A stretch of DNA of 64,000 nt from Paenibacillus aurantius (lineage in GTDB: Bacteria > Bacillota > Bacilli > Paenibacillales > NBRC-103111), in NCBI RefSeq assembly GCF_032268605.1, contig NZ_CP130318.1, positions 3,320,001 through 3,384,000 of the forward strand, written 5' to 3'. Within the stretch, counting starts at the first letter, position 1, and every line of letters begins with the position of its first letter. Shown piece by piece: positions 18,262 through 26,932 of this stretch. The notes beneath the pieces were generated by a model. It saw only the letters and a list, made by a program, of their open reading frames with translations, made no database searches and was not told the origin of the DNA. Position numbers and translations under genes: made by a program.

Positions 18262-21202
18262 ACGGCTTCACCCCTTCCCACGGCTTGTTCCCTTCCGGCA
18301 ATTCCATTGGGCGAAGGGCGCGTCCACCGGAGTCGACATGGCCGAACTCCACCAGCTTGCGCTGCATCTCCCGTTCAATTTCTCCAATAGAAGACTCCAG
18401 TGAGCTCCGGTAATTCATGCCGTCCACCACGGTCCGGTTCCAGGCGTTCTGCAGCTCGCGTTCCAGGAAATAGCCGCCGGGCACATTCGGAATTTCCTTA
18501 AACCAGCGCCATTGCTCCAGAATGCTCTTCAGATCGTCCGGTTTCCACGGCAGATGAACAAAGGCTTCAATATTGGAAGTGTTCCACCGGAAGGATAGGC
18601 CGTTCAGCATTTCCAGATCCGTTCCGTAACGCTCCTGCACTTCGGCCGATGTCCACCATTTCATAAAGGCCCAGCTTTCATCCGGTTTCTTGGTTTGCTT
18701 GAACATAACGGAAGCTTGGAGACCGCCGCCCATCCAGCGGGCCACATCCCCATCCGCCTGCCGGACCCCGGGAATAGGAGCGATTCCCCAGTATCCGTTC
18801 AGCTCGGGAGCCGCCACCATCAGCTGAATGTACATGCTGAAATCAGCTATTCCGATGGGAACGGTTCCGCTGCGGAAGGACTGGTAGAAGCTCGCCACCT
18901 GCTGGTCCACCGCATAGACGTTATAGAGATCGGTCCACTCCTTGAACGCCTGATAGCCCTTTTCCGTCCCGAGGGCGGTGTGGAACCCGTCCTTGCTAAA
19001 ATATTCCGCTCCATTCTGATAGAAGAAAGGCATATGCTGCACGGGCATCATATTCAGGTTATTCTGCTGCAGCACCGGAAGCATATCGTACACATCCTGC
19101 CACGTATTCGGAACCTTCAGCCCGAGCCTGTCCAGAATATCCTTACGGTAATACAGCATCGAGAAGCTCTGGGTCTCGGGTACGCCGTAATAGCCTTTGT
19201 CGTAATAGAAGGGCGTCCAGGAGCCGGGCGCAAACCGTTTATACAGCTCTCCAAAATCCGAGAAAGTCGTAAGGTCATATAGCCCGTTGCGGATGGCATA
19301 ATCAAAAGGAAGCTCCTGCGGCAGGCCCAAGGCGACGTCGGGTGCCATCCCCCCGGCGTTCATGAGCACGAGAAGGTTCGTGTCCGGAAGAAGATTCACT
19401 TTCACTTTGATTCCGGTTTGCGGAGTAAACATCTCATCGCACAACTGCTGCAGAAGATTGACATAATCCCGCCCCCGCAAAACCCATACATTCAGCACAT
19501 CGTCGTCCAAACTGCTGAGCCTCTCCTTCGACTTGAAGGAATACAGGAAATTGATCATTGCCCCCTCTACCCGCTTATAAAAAGGGGCTACCATCCGGGG
19601 AAGAGGTTCCTGTACGGGAACGATGTAGATACGGTCCAACTGGAGCGGCTGGCTTTTGAGCTGCTGGACCAGATCCGCCATTTTCCCCTGCATGGTGACC
19701 AGCCGGTCGGTTTTGTAAGGAATGTCGTTTTCTCTGGCCAGCAGGGCCCGGATGTCCTTCACGGTCGTCAGGATTCCCTGCGTGACGGCGTCGTCTCGTC
19801 CGTTCACGACCGTCAGCCGTTTCTGGATATCCTCAAGCGAATCGGCGATGCTCTTAAAATCGTCCGTAAACCCGGGGAGGTCTTTGGCGATCGTCCAGGT
19901 CCGGTTCGGGTCGGTCGATCCACCGGTAAGGGCTTTCAACTCGTCGGTGAGCCCCATCAGCTTCTTCCCGGTCGATTCCAAGGTTTCGATCATCGGTTTC
20001 ACCGGGGCCTGCGTGGTCCGCATCGAAATCGTGTTCGTTCCCTTTTCCAAGTAAAATTCATACGGTTTGTTTTCCTTGTCCGCCAGCTGGATTCCCTGCC
20101 AGGCGGAATCGTAAGGGAAACGGTAGGCCTGCATCTCCGAGAAAGGAACCTTGCCGTTAATGAGGATGGACCGGAAGGTGGACCGGTTCGAAGAATACGA
20201 CTGCTTGACCCGCATGCCTATTTTGTAGTAACCGCTCTCCGGCACTTCAAAGGTCCAGGCAAGCTGCTGGTTCCCGCTCGCCCACCGTTTGCCGTCCACC
20301 GTGTTAAAGGTAATGCTCCCGCGCTTGGCAGGGGTCGTCCCGATATCGTTATCATAGCGAAGCGACAGGGAGGAATCGCTCTTCCAGTCCGCCTTCTCGG
20401 CCTCCAGGACAATGGGGGCTCCCTTGATGGCCGGCGCTGGAGCCGGCTTGGCTTTGCGAACCTCCGCGTAATCGGAAAGAGGCACCGGCGGGGCCAGAAC
20501 AAAGGACTCCAAGGCAACCGGCTCGGTAGTCGAGAATCGAAGCGTATGGCGTCCCGGGGTCAGGAACCATTGAAGCGGTTCGGCGAAGGCCCCGCCGGCA
20601 TCCCGCAGGGAAGCGGTCATCCAGCCGCTGACGTCCTTGGCGATCGGACGGACTTCATCTCCGTTAGGGTCAAGGGCGGCAGGAAACGGATCCTGCCAGT
20701 GCCGGTCCAGCTGGATCGACCTGGCTTCGAGAAAGTCCGTCTTTCCATCCACCATAACCTGGAGGAGGACCGGTCGCCTGTGTTTATCATCCGTCACGGG
20801 ACGATAGGTCAGATCGATCCCGTAAAGGCCCGCCTCCGCCACGGTCACATCATATTCCACCCACTCCTCCCCTTGCGCCGACCAATCGAGCACGTTGGAA
20901 CGACCGTCGACCTTCCCGACTTGGATGTGGGCATTGTCGGATTTACGGGCATATCCGGAAGCCGACCCGGTTATCCGGCCGGAATGGCCGGCCTTCGCTC
21001 CGCTCTTCTTCCATTCCTCCAGCTTGCTGCTGAAAGATGGTTGGCTATCCTCCACGGACCCCGCAGCCTGACGGGAGCTCGAAGGCTGGGGGTTTGTAGA
21101 CGGGGAGGTCCCATCCGCGAAGCCGTTTGCCGAAGGGATAAGCAAGGTAAGAGCCAAAGTCAGCGGAACTGCAGCTCTTCTAGGGGAAAGCGTCCACCGC
21201 AT
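18248..21202 (-). CDS. Giant extracellular solute-binding protein with two N-terminal carbohydrate-binding-like domains
   Basis: A 984-aa protein, about twice the size of a normal CUT1 binding protein (400-550 aa). Order: signal peptide (VPLTLALTLLIPSANGFA) with no lipobox cysteine; Ser/Pro-rich linker; two beta-sandwich modules at ~80-240 and ~260-400, both with CBM-like phrases (EWVEYDVTVAEAGLYGIDLTY; LAWTFEVPESGYYKIGMRV; GRHTLRFSTTEP; GTNTISMRTTQAP); a helical stretch ~405-560; and a solute-binding domain ~575-975 (GIKVKVNLLPDTN, YGVPETQSFSMLYYRKDIL, WAFMKWWTSAEVQERY). The start at 21202 is set by GGAGGAAG 8 nt upstream; an ATG at 21223 has no site. It sits between the ATPase and permease genes. 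I infer capture of long glycan by the CBM-like parts and delivery by the binding domain. How it stays on the cell without a lipid anchor is not evident. Confidence 0.88.
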   Translation of the reverse strand: MRWTLSPRRAAVPLTLALTLLIPSANGFADGTSPSTNPQPSSSRQAAGSVEDSQPSFSSKLEEWKKSGAKAGHSGRITGSASGYARKSDNAHIQVGKVDGRSNVLDWSAQGEEWVEYDVTVAEAGLYGIDLTYRPVTDDKHRRPVLLQVMVDGKTDFLEARSIQLDRHWQDPFPAALDPNGDEVRPIAKDVSGWMTASLRDAGGAFAEPLQWFLTPGRHTLRFSTTEPVALESFVLAPPVPLSDYAEVRKAKPAPAPAIKGAPIVLEAEKADWKSDSSLSLRYDNDIGTTPAKRGSITFNTVDGKRWASGNQQLAWTFEVPESGYYKIGMRVKQSYSSNRSTFRSILINGKVPFSEMQAYRFPYDSAWQGIQLADKENKPYEFYLEKGTNTISMRTTQAPVKPMIETLESTGKKLMGLTDELKALTGGSTDPNRTWTIAKDLPGFTDDFKSIADSLEDIQKRLTVVNGRDDAVTQGILTTVKDIRALLARENDIPYKTDRLVTMQGKMADLVQQLKSQPLQLDRIYIVPVQEPLPRMVAPFYKRVEGAMINFLYSFKSKERLSSLDDDVLNVWVLRGRDYVNLLQQLCDEMFTPQTGIKVKVNLLPDTNLLVLMNAGGMAPDVALGLPQELPFDYAIRNGLYDLTTFSDFGELYKRFAPGSWTPFYYDKGYYGVPETQSFSMLYYRKDILDRLGLKVPNTWQDVYDMLPVLQQNNLNMMPVQHMPFFYQNGAEYFSKDGFHTALGTEKGYQAFKEWTDLYNVYAVDQQVASFYQSFRSGTVPIGIADFSMYIQLMVAAPELNGYWGIAPIPGVRQADGDVARWMGGGLQASVMFKQTKKPDESWAFMKWWTSAEVQERYGTDLEMLNGLSFRWNTSNIEAFVHLPWKPDDLKSILEQWRWFKEIPNVPGGYFLERELQNAWNRTVVDGMNYRSSLESSIGEIEREMQRKLVEFGHVDSGGRALRPMELPEGNKPWEGVKPYVQN

Positions 21203-21224
21203 GATTTCTTCCTCCGGTTTCATA

Positions 21225-22346
21225 TTAGGTCATCAAGTTCTCGGTCGTGTCCTTGTCAAAGAAGAGAACTTTCTGCATATCGAGCGACAAAGTAAGCTTC
21301 TCTTCCTCCCGGCCGTCAAACCCGGGTATCGTTCGGGCGATCAACGGTTTCCCGGCACCGATGTCTATATACAAATACATGTCGGCCCCCATTAATTCCG
21401 TAATGATCAAGGAACCGGGGATTTGGCTCTTCGGATGAAGGGCGGCTTTCTCCCCTTCGGCAAAGACGTGCTCACATCGGATTCCAAGCACGACCTGCCG
21501 GTTTACTTTGTTATGCTTTCGCAGCTGGGCCGATTGCTTCTCCGGGATACGGAGGTAATAACGCTGGGTATGAAACTCCAGCCCTCCCCCTTCCGCCTCC
21601 AGCACTTTTCCTTCCAGGAAATTAATGGGCGGGGTTCCGATAAAGCCGGCGACAAACATATTGGAGGGGTTGTTGTAGATCTCCCTCGGAGGAGCCGCCT
21701 GCTGGATGACCCCATCCTTCATCACGACGATCCGGTTGCCCATCGTCATGGCCTCCGCCTGATCATGCGTTACATAAACAGTGGTCACACCCAGCTGCTT
21801 ATGCAGCCTTATGATCTCCGTCCGCATCTGGACCCGCAGCTTAGCATCCAGGTTGGACAAGGGCTCGTCCATCAGGAAGACGCTCGGATTGCGGACAATG
21901 GCCCTTCCTAACGCAACCCGTTGACGCTGGCCGCCGGACAGCTGTTTCGGCTTGCGCTCCAGGTAAGGCTCAATTTCCAGAATGCGGGAGGCCCGGCGGA
22001 CGGCAAGCTCGATCTCATGCTTCGGCAGCTTGCGCAAGCGCAGCCCGAACGCGATGTTCTCAAATACGCTCATATTCGGATACAGGGCATAATTCTGAAA
22101 AACCATGGCGATGTCCCGGTCCTTGGGAGGGAGATGGTTGACGAGCCGGTCCCCGATATACAGCTCGCCGGATGTAATTTCCTCCAATCCGGCGATCATG
22201 CGGAGCGTCGTCGATTTGCCGCAGCCGGACGGACCCACCATCACCAGAAATTCCCCATCTTGGATCTCCAGATGAAAGTCTTTGACGGCATACAGCATGT
22301 CCTTGCCGTAACGCTTCTCAATATGATTCAGCAAAATGCGCCCCAT
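21225..22346 (-). CDS. MalK/MsmX-type sugar ABC transporter ATPase
   Basis: A 373-aa ATPase that powers CUT1 importers from the cytoplasmic face. Walker A is GPSGCGKST, the signature is [13 protein letters not shown], Walker B is [12 protein letters not shown] and the switch His follows YVTHDQAEA; a C-terminal TOBE regulatory domain follows from ~245. ATG at 22346 is preferred because GGAGGTG lies 6 nt upstream and the family starts there ([14 protein letters not shown]); the open frame extends to 22508 without support. First gene of the 22-kb operon and the only transporter ATPase in the window, so it, or a shared MsmX elsewhere, probably energises all four importers here. Confidence 0.95.
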   Translation of the reverse strand: MGRILLNHIEKRYGKDMLYAVKDFHLEIQDGEFLVMVGPSGCGKSTTLRMIAGLEEITSGELYIGDRLVNHLPPKDRDIAMVFQNYALYPNMSVFENIAFGLRLRKLPKHEIELAVRRASRILEIEPYLERKPKQLSGGQRQRVALGRAIVRNPSVFLMDEPLSNLDAKLRVQMRTEIIRLHKQLGVTTVYVTHDQAEAMTMGNRIVVMKDGVIQQAAPPREIYNNPSNMFVAGFIGTPPINFLEGKVLEAEGGGLEFHTQRYYLRIPEKQSAQLRKHNKVNRQVVLGIRCEHVFAEGEKAALHPKSQIPGSLIITELMGADMYLYIDIGAGKPLIARTIPGFDGREEEKLTLSLDMQKVLFFDKDTTENLMT

Positions 22347-22406
22347 GGCGGCACCTCCGGATGGGATATGGGTTATAGGGGGTAACCGTTTCCATAAATT
22401 TTCCTC

Positions 22407-22460
22407 ATTATACAATGCCCCCTTAAGGGCAATATAGGGCGTTTTTGCCGTTTCTATAGG
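22407..22460 (-). promoter_or_regulatory. Promoter and CCTATA direct-repeat operator of the 22-kb operon
   Basis: On the minus strand the -10 TATAAT is at 22412-22407. Two direct CCTATA repeats start at 22460 and 22438, 22 bp apart, with CGGCA between them. The near copy lies where the -35 box should be, and no good TTGACA is seen, as expected for an activator-dependent promoter. The pair matches the one at 38.1 kb base for base in the CCTATA and CGGCA parts. Two repeats two helical turns apart fit an AraC-family protein, most simply the one encoded just upstream. Confidence 0.7.
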
Positions 22461-22495
22461 GGCATCAAGCCGAGGTCCCGGACTTCGCTTACCCA

Positions 22496-22531
22496 TAAAA
22501 AGAAGCATTCCCCTATAAGGAGAATGCTTCT
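22496..22531 (-). terminator. Rho-independent terminator of the AraC gene
   Basis: A 10-bp perfect stem (AGAAGCATTC with GAATGCTTCT at 22501-22510 and 22522-22531) is followed on the minus strand by a T run (A's at 22497-22501). It separates the AraC gene from the operon promoter downstream. Confidence 0.85.
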
Positions 22532-22537
22532 TTCAGC

Positions 22538-23422
22538 TTAAACGCTGGCGAGATGAAGGTCGTCGCTTTGACTGCTTTGCCGGTATTGACGGGGGGTGAC
22601 GCCGGTCTTTTTGCGGAAGAGGGCGTGAAAGAATTTCATATCCTGGTAGCCGACTTGATTGGCCACCTCCTGGATGGGGATCGAGGTGGATTTCAGCAGC
22701 TCGCAGCACCGCTGGATGCGGACGTTCTGGAGGTACTGCATGAAAGTCACACCCGTCGTTTTCTTGAACAACCGTTGAAAATGGCTCGGGCTCATATACG
22801 AATATTCCGCCACATGCTGAACCGTAATGCTCTTGGCGTATTGACTATGTATGTACTGGACGGCATCCTCCAAATTGTTGGACTGGACCGGAACCAGGCT
22901 TCCGTCGCCTTCATAACGCTGCAGCATCGCGAGGATTTGTACGAGCTGTCCCAGCATAAGGTGTTCATAATGGGGGCATTTCTTCAGGAATTCGCTGTAC
23001 ATGCCGTACATAATCGTCAGAAATTGATCGTACTTGTCCTGAAACTGAAGCCAGGGAGAAGGGCCCTTCACCGGCTCATACAGAAAACGATGCAGCTTGG
23101 AGTCCTCCGTTATGACGCTGGCCAATGTCTCCAGCAGCCGGGGACGAAAAATACAATTGTAAATCACCAGCTGCTTATCCTGCGAGGACGGCCGGAAGAC
23201 ATGCGAGGTCCCGATCGGAATGACGAACAGGTCCCCCCGCTTGGTTGGGATCATCTGATCCTCTATATAGTGATACCCGCTTCCTTCCTCCACATAGCTG
23301 ATTTCAATGAAATCGTGGGTATGCTGGGAAAGCGAAAAGGATTCTTCTTCCCGGTTGATGAAGATATCGAACCCTGTTTCGAAAAATCGATCCCCGCTCA
23401 GCTTCTTGATTCGCCAATTCAT
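22538..23422 (-). CDS. AraC-family transcriptional regulator with cupin sensor domain
   Basis: A 294-aa one-component regulator. Residues ~15-150 form an AraC-type cupin that would bind the inducing sugar (SLSQHTHDFIEISYVEEGSGYHYIEDQ). Residues ~185-285 contain the two helix-turn-helix motifs (ITVQHVAEYSYMSPSHFQRLF; IQEVANQVGYQDMKFFHALF). GAGGTGAG precedes the ATG. It has its own terminator and lies in the middle of region A, between two units that carry the CCTATA operator. It is the best candidate for the activator of the whole locus, switched on by a pectin-derived sugar (inference). Confidence 0.93.
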   Translation of the reverse strand: MNWRIKKLSGDRFFETGFDIFINREEESFSLSQHTHDFIEISYVEEGSGYHYIEDQMIPTKRGDLFVIPIGTSHVFRPSSQDKQLVIYNCIFRPRLLETLASVITEDSKLHRFLYEPVKGPSPWLQFQDKYDQFLTIMYGMYSEFLKKCPHYEHLMLGQLVQILAMLQRYEGDGSLVPVQSNNLEDAVQYIHSQYAKSITVQHVAEYSYMSPSHFQRLFKKTTGVTFMQYLQNVRIQRCCELLKSTSIPIQEVANQVGYQDMKFFHALFRKKTGVTPRQYRQSSQSDDLHLASV

Positions 23423-23538
23423 ACTCTCACCTCGTGATAGGAGATAGGTGGTAACATGAACGTGTTTGCCTCGATCATTTTATCAAAAATAGGTCAGGTA
23501 AGCGATTACAAGTTTTGCCGAATGCTGTCGAAACTTGC

Positions 23539-24618
23539 TTAAACGGGGGTTCTGGCGTCCTTTTTTATCCATTCGGGCTCAAAACGGACGTATTTGATGG
23601 CCTTTCTCAAATAGGAATAGGCGGCGTGAATTCGTCCATCGCTTGCCGCGATAATCGACGGGTAGGAATAGCCGGTCTGCTTTTCTTTGTATTCCAGATC
23701 GGAAAGCTGCACGTTTTTGATATAGGGCCAGGTTGCTCCCCCATCCTCCGACAAAGCAACGGTCAGGGGCGTCCGGAGCGGTTTCTTGCGGAACTCTCCT
23801 TTGCTCTCCACCCAGCGGTACTGGTCTCTTTCCATCGTGGAATCATTATAGATCAGCAGGAGTTGGTCGCCGGCAAGGCGTGTCAGCTGGACGGAGGAAT
23901 TGTTGTTCGGCAGCACCGTTTTGACCGGTTCGCTCCACGTTCTTCCGAAGTCGTTCGATACGCTGCTGTAAATCCGGTCGGCCTGGCGGCTGCGGAAGAG
24001 GGCATACAAGGTGTGGTCCTCCCTCTCCACCACGCTCATCTGGACGCGGTGCAGGCTTCCCGCCACTTCATATTCCTGCCAGGACTTCCCCTCGTCAGAC
24101 GAGACGAGCACCACGCTGTAATGGCCGCCGGCTTTGCAATAATAGCACGGAAGCAGCCAATCTCCGTTGCTCATGGCAACGACCGGATGGCGCAGGAACA
24201 AGCCCGGTCCCTCATGCAGAACGGCCGGAGGCTCCCAGGAATAACCTTGATCGGCGGACACCCGGTAGACAACACGGGAGGTCCGCTGATCATGGGGCTC
24301 CGTGGAGGTGTGAAACAGCCAGACCTTGCCGTCCGGAGCCTGAAATACAACCGGATTCTGCTCGGAACGCTCCAGATCGGCGGCAAGCTCGACCGGTTCC
24401 GTCCATTGGTCGCCACCCGACGGCAGCCGGGACATCAAAATATTCGTATCCGGGTTTCCTTCCCCGCTGCCGGAGAACCACACACAGAGCAGATCCCCGT
24501 TGTCAAGCTCAAGCAGATTCGCCGAATGGCTGTCCGGTTCGTACCGAATCGGCAGCAGCGCCTCCGTTACCCCCGGATCATGCTCGGACTGCTGCAGCTT
24601 TCCATTAAATCGTTCCAT
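23539..24618 (-). CDS. Sialidase-like six-bladed beta-propeller hydrolase
   Basis: A 359-aa protein of the sialidase/BNR superfamily, similar in layout to COG4692 predicted exo-sialidases. Four Asp-box repeats mark the blades: SADQGYSW, SSDEGKSW, SNDFGRTW and SEDGGATW. The N-terminal stretch SHSANLLELDNGDLLCVWFSG and the conserved FLRHPVVAMSNGDW fit the family. No signal peptide, so it acts inside the cell. In a pectin locus the substrate may be an acidic ulosonic sugar of rhamnogalacturonan II or another uronate rather than sialic acid; that is inference. It lies 24 nt after the MGH1-like gene and is probably co-transcribed with it. A weak stem near 23514-23542 may end the unit. Confidence 0.82.
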   Translation of the reverse strand: MERFNGKLQQSEHDPGVTEALLPIRYEPDSHSANLLELDNGDLLCVWFSGSGEGNPDTNILMSRLPSGGDQWTEPVELAADLERSEQNPVVFQAPDGKVWLFHTSTEPHDQRTSRVVYRVSADQGYSWEPPAVLHEGPGLFLRHPVVAMSNGDWLLPCYYCKAGGHYSVVLVSSDEGKSWQEYEVAGSLHRVQMSVVEREDHTLYALFRSRQADRIYSSVSNDFGRTWSEPVKTVLPNNNSSVQLTRLAGDQLLLIYNDSTMERDQYRWVESKGEFRKKPLRTPLTVALSEDGGATWPYIKNVQLSDLEYKEKQTGYSYPSIIAASDGRIHAAYSYLRKAIKYVRFEPEWIKKDARTPV

Positions 24619-24642
24619 CCCTTACACGCCTTCCTTCTCTTC

Positions 24643-26784
24643 TTAGGATTTTGGTATAGACAGCTCCGTCCGGGCCAGCCGGTCCGAGCTATAGGCAAGC
24701 TCCCCATCCAGATACACCCGGTATCCCGCTTCCACTCCCTCCGGAAACCGGTGATGCCCCGGCCTGCCGTACACGATGCGCAAAGTATGTCCGGCTGCCT
24801 TCACCCCCTCAAGCTCAAAGTAATCCAATCCGATGTCGAGCGGATCGAAGACCAGCTTGTCGCTTTCCACGGATAGTCCGGCAACGTGAGAGATAACAAG
24901 GTCAAGGTAATAGGAGTGGTTATACTCCTGTTCATCACTAAGCGGCTCTCCCGTTGCGCTGTTATAATGCTCAACCAGACCGGGCTGGTTTAAATCGCGG
25001 TCCCGGAAGTGCAGAAAGGAATATTCCCTCAACGCCCGGCCGAAGGCTTCGTCATACGCATGCTGATGGCGCCGGCTTTCCCGTGCAAGAGCATCCAGGA
25101 CAATGGAATTCGTGTAGGGCCAAGCAGGGCCGTTCCACATGCAGCCGTTGCGTCCTTTAACGAACTGGCCGAACCAGCCTCCCTCCCGGGAATAGGCCGT
25201 GCTGTCCGCCGAGACCGTAGGAAAGGGACATCGGGTCGCGAATTCCGCAGGGTTCAGCAGATGAGGGATCAGCCCATCATGCCGCTCGTCCAGTATTTCC
25301 GCCCAAGCGGGGTAGAAGCCGACGATGTTCTTGACCAATGCTTTCTCGTCGGTCTGATAGTGCAGATCGTAGAAAAAGTCGGTTTCGTTGTCCCACATCA
25401 GCTCCAGGACATCCTTTTTGATCCGTTCCGCCATCTGCTTGTAGGTGTCGGCATCCGCGTCGCCGAACGCCTCACATAGTCTCGCCACTCCTAGAACGTT
25501 AAGGTAATGATAAACGGTACGGTCCACCCTTTTGACGTGGGTATACGTTTCCCGGTCCTTCGGATTTCTCGGGTAATCGTGAAAGTACCAGTAGCTCGGC
25601 TGGTATTCCTTTCCTGTGCGGGTATGCCAGTATTCGGTCATCAGGTCGTCCCGCTCATTGCCGTAAACCTCTTTCCAACTGGAGATTTGTCTCTTCAAAC
25701 CGGGGAGGGCTTCTCTCATAAAGCTCTCATTGCGATGAACCAGATAGAGCCGGTAAGCCGCCCAGCACAGAAAGTTCGCGAAGGAATGCATCCTCTCGTC
25801 CACCATAAGACAGCTGTACATGCCGTTCTCATCCGGGTGATTCTGCATATTCCGAATGGCACCTTCACAGGCGGAAAGATCCGGATACCACCGGGCATCC
25901 GACAAGTGAAGCGGAACGGATAGATTGATCAGCTTGCTGAATTCCCACCCCCCTTTGGAATAGGGGGCCTTGCTCTTCTTGTGCGAGCGCCCTTCGCAGA
26001 AGAAGGGATGCTGAAGCAGGCCGTACCGGGGATCCGATAAATTGTGACGCAGCACAAACCACCGGTAGATCCAGGTGCGGTTAATCAGCGGGTCGCTGCA
26101 CTGAAAGCGCGGGGCTTTATCGAACCAGGCTTGGTAGTCTATCCTTTGCTCCTCTCTCACGGAAGACAAGGCCCGCCCTGGCCTGGCATAATGGAGAGCC
26201 CGTTCCCGAAGAGTCTCTTCCTTATCCTCGGAACGGATCCCCAGAGCCGCGGCAATCACGAACGAGACGCTATCACCCGGGGCAACCTTCCAGCCTTTCT
26301 CGTGAAGCAGGGCCGGTTCACTCGCCAGCACAACCGCATCCAGGTCGAAGCTGTGGTGAGGAACATCGAAGCCGCCGCGCATCCCGTTGGGACCGGAAGA
26401 CTGGAAGGACGGATCTACCGCCAGCTTGAGCACGAGCTCCCTTTCCCCCGGGTTAGTCCACGTTTGGCAGGAGACCGCGCAATCGTCCCAGCTGATGAAT
26501 TTCGTTTCCGAGAAGGTAAAATAATCGTTCGTGCAGGACAAGTGCAGCTGGCTCGGCATCCATTCGCTCTCCGCCGTATCCAGCAGCCATTCCCGGCCGT
26601 TCGCCGTTACCGTAAACAGGAGCGGAATGTTCACCTTGTGGATAAAATCAAACCGGCCGGCGAAGCCGGGCCGCGCTTCCACATAATCCGCCCAGAGACG
26701 GGCCCCTGTCGGACCGAGCAGCAAACCGCCCGGAACGGTCCGGAGCGATTTCCTGCCCGCTTTTAACTCCTGATCAAGCTGCAA
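24643..26784 (-). CDS. MGH1/GH63-like (alpha/alpha)6-barrel glycoside hydrolase
   Basis: A 713-aa intracellular glycosidase. Residues ~1-220 are a beta-sandwich; the rest is an (alpha/alpha)6 barrel with the family phrases GRNGCMWNGPAWPYTNSIVL, EYNHSYYLDLVISHVAGL and CEGAIRNMQNHPDENGMYSC, as in the mannosylglycerate-hydrolase-like and GH63 group. The start is TTG at 26784, with GGGGGGGA 7 nt upstream and no ATG nearby. It heads its own unit, about 50 nt from a promoter with a CCTATA site. The sugar it releases cannot be told from sequence. Confidence 0.82.
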   Translation of the reverse strand: MQLDQELKAGRKSLRTVPGGLLLGPTGARLWADYVEARPGFAGRFDFIHKVNIPLLFTVTANGREWLLDTAESEWMPSQLHLSCTNDYFTFSETKFISWDDCAVSCQTWTNPGERELVLKLAVDPSFQSSGPNGMRGGFDVPHHSFDLDAVVLASEPALLHEKGWKVAPGDSVSFVIAAALGIRSEDKEETLRERALHYARPGRALSSVREEQRIDYQAWFDKAPRFQCSDPLINRTWIYRWFVLRHNLSDPRYGLLQHPFFCEGRSHKKSKAPYSKGGWEFSKLINLSVPLHLSDARWYPDLSACEGAIRNMQNHPDENGMYSCLMVDERMHSFANFLCWAAYRLYLVHRNESFMREALPGLKRQISSWKEVYGNERDDLMTEYWHTRTGKEYQPSYWYFHDYPRNPKDRETYTHVKRVDRTVYHYLNVLGVARLCEAFGDADADTYKQMAERIKKDVLELMWDNETDFFYDLHYQTDEKALVKNIVGFYPAWAEILDERHDGLIPHLLNPAEFATRCPFPTVSADSTAYSREGGWFGQFVKGRNGCMWNGPAWPYTNSIVLDALARESRRHQHAYDEAFGRALREYSFLHFRDRDLNQPGLVEHYNSATGEPLSDEQEYNHSYYLDLVISHVAGLSVESDKLVFDPLDIGLDYFELEGVKAAGHTLRIVYGRPGHHRFPEGVEAGYRVYLDGELAYSSDRLARTELSIPKS

Positions 26785-26839
26785 TCGACGTCCCCCCCGA
26801 TCCTTCTGTTACAGCTTTATAATGTTAACTTCCTCTACC

Positions 26840-26892
26840 AGTATAAAGGGATTGCTGCCAACATTTAGCGGGGAGAACAGTCTTTTTATAGG
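26840..26892 (-). promoter_or_regulatory. Promoter with CCTATA operator site before the MGH1-like gene
   Basis: On the minus strand, -10 TATACT is at 26845-26840. A CCTATA starts at 26892, 47 bp upstream of the -10, matching the distal copy at the other sites (47-48 bp). The near copy is degenerate (CCGCTAAAT region). Expected leader is about 50 nt. Confidence 0.55.
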
Positions 26893-26932
26893 GCAATCCC
26901 ACCCGGTTGCCGGGAAGGCGGATAACCCATCA

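Noticed and set aside
19418-21295. A 625-codon open frame on the plus strand opposite the giant binding protein
   Set aside because: It is a GC-rich shadow of the minus-strand gene; no ribosome site, domain or membrane pattern supports it.
23515-24876. A 453-codon plus-strand frame opposite the sialidase-like gene
   Set aside because: The minus-strand frame has four Asp boxes and a clear family; the plus frame has no recognisable motif.
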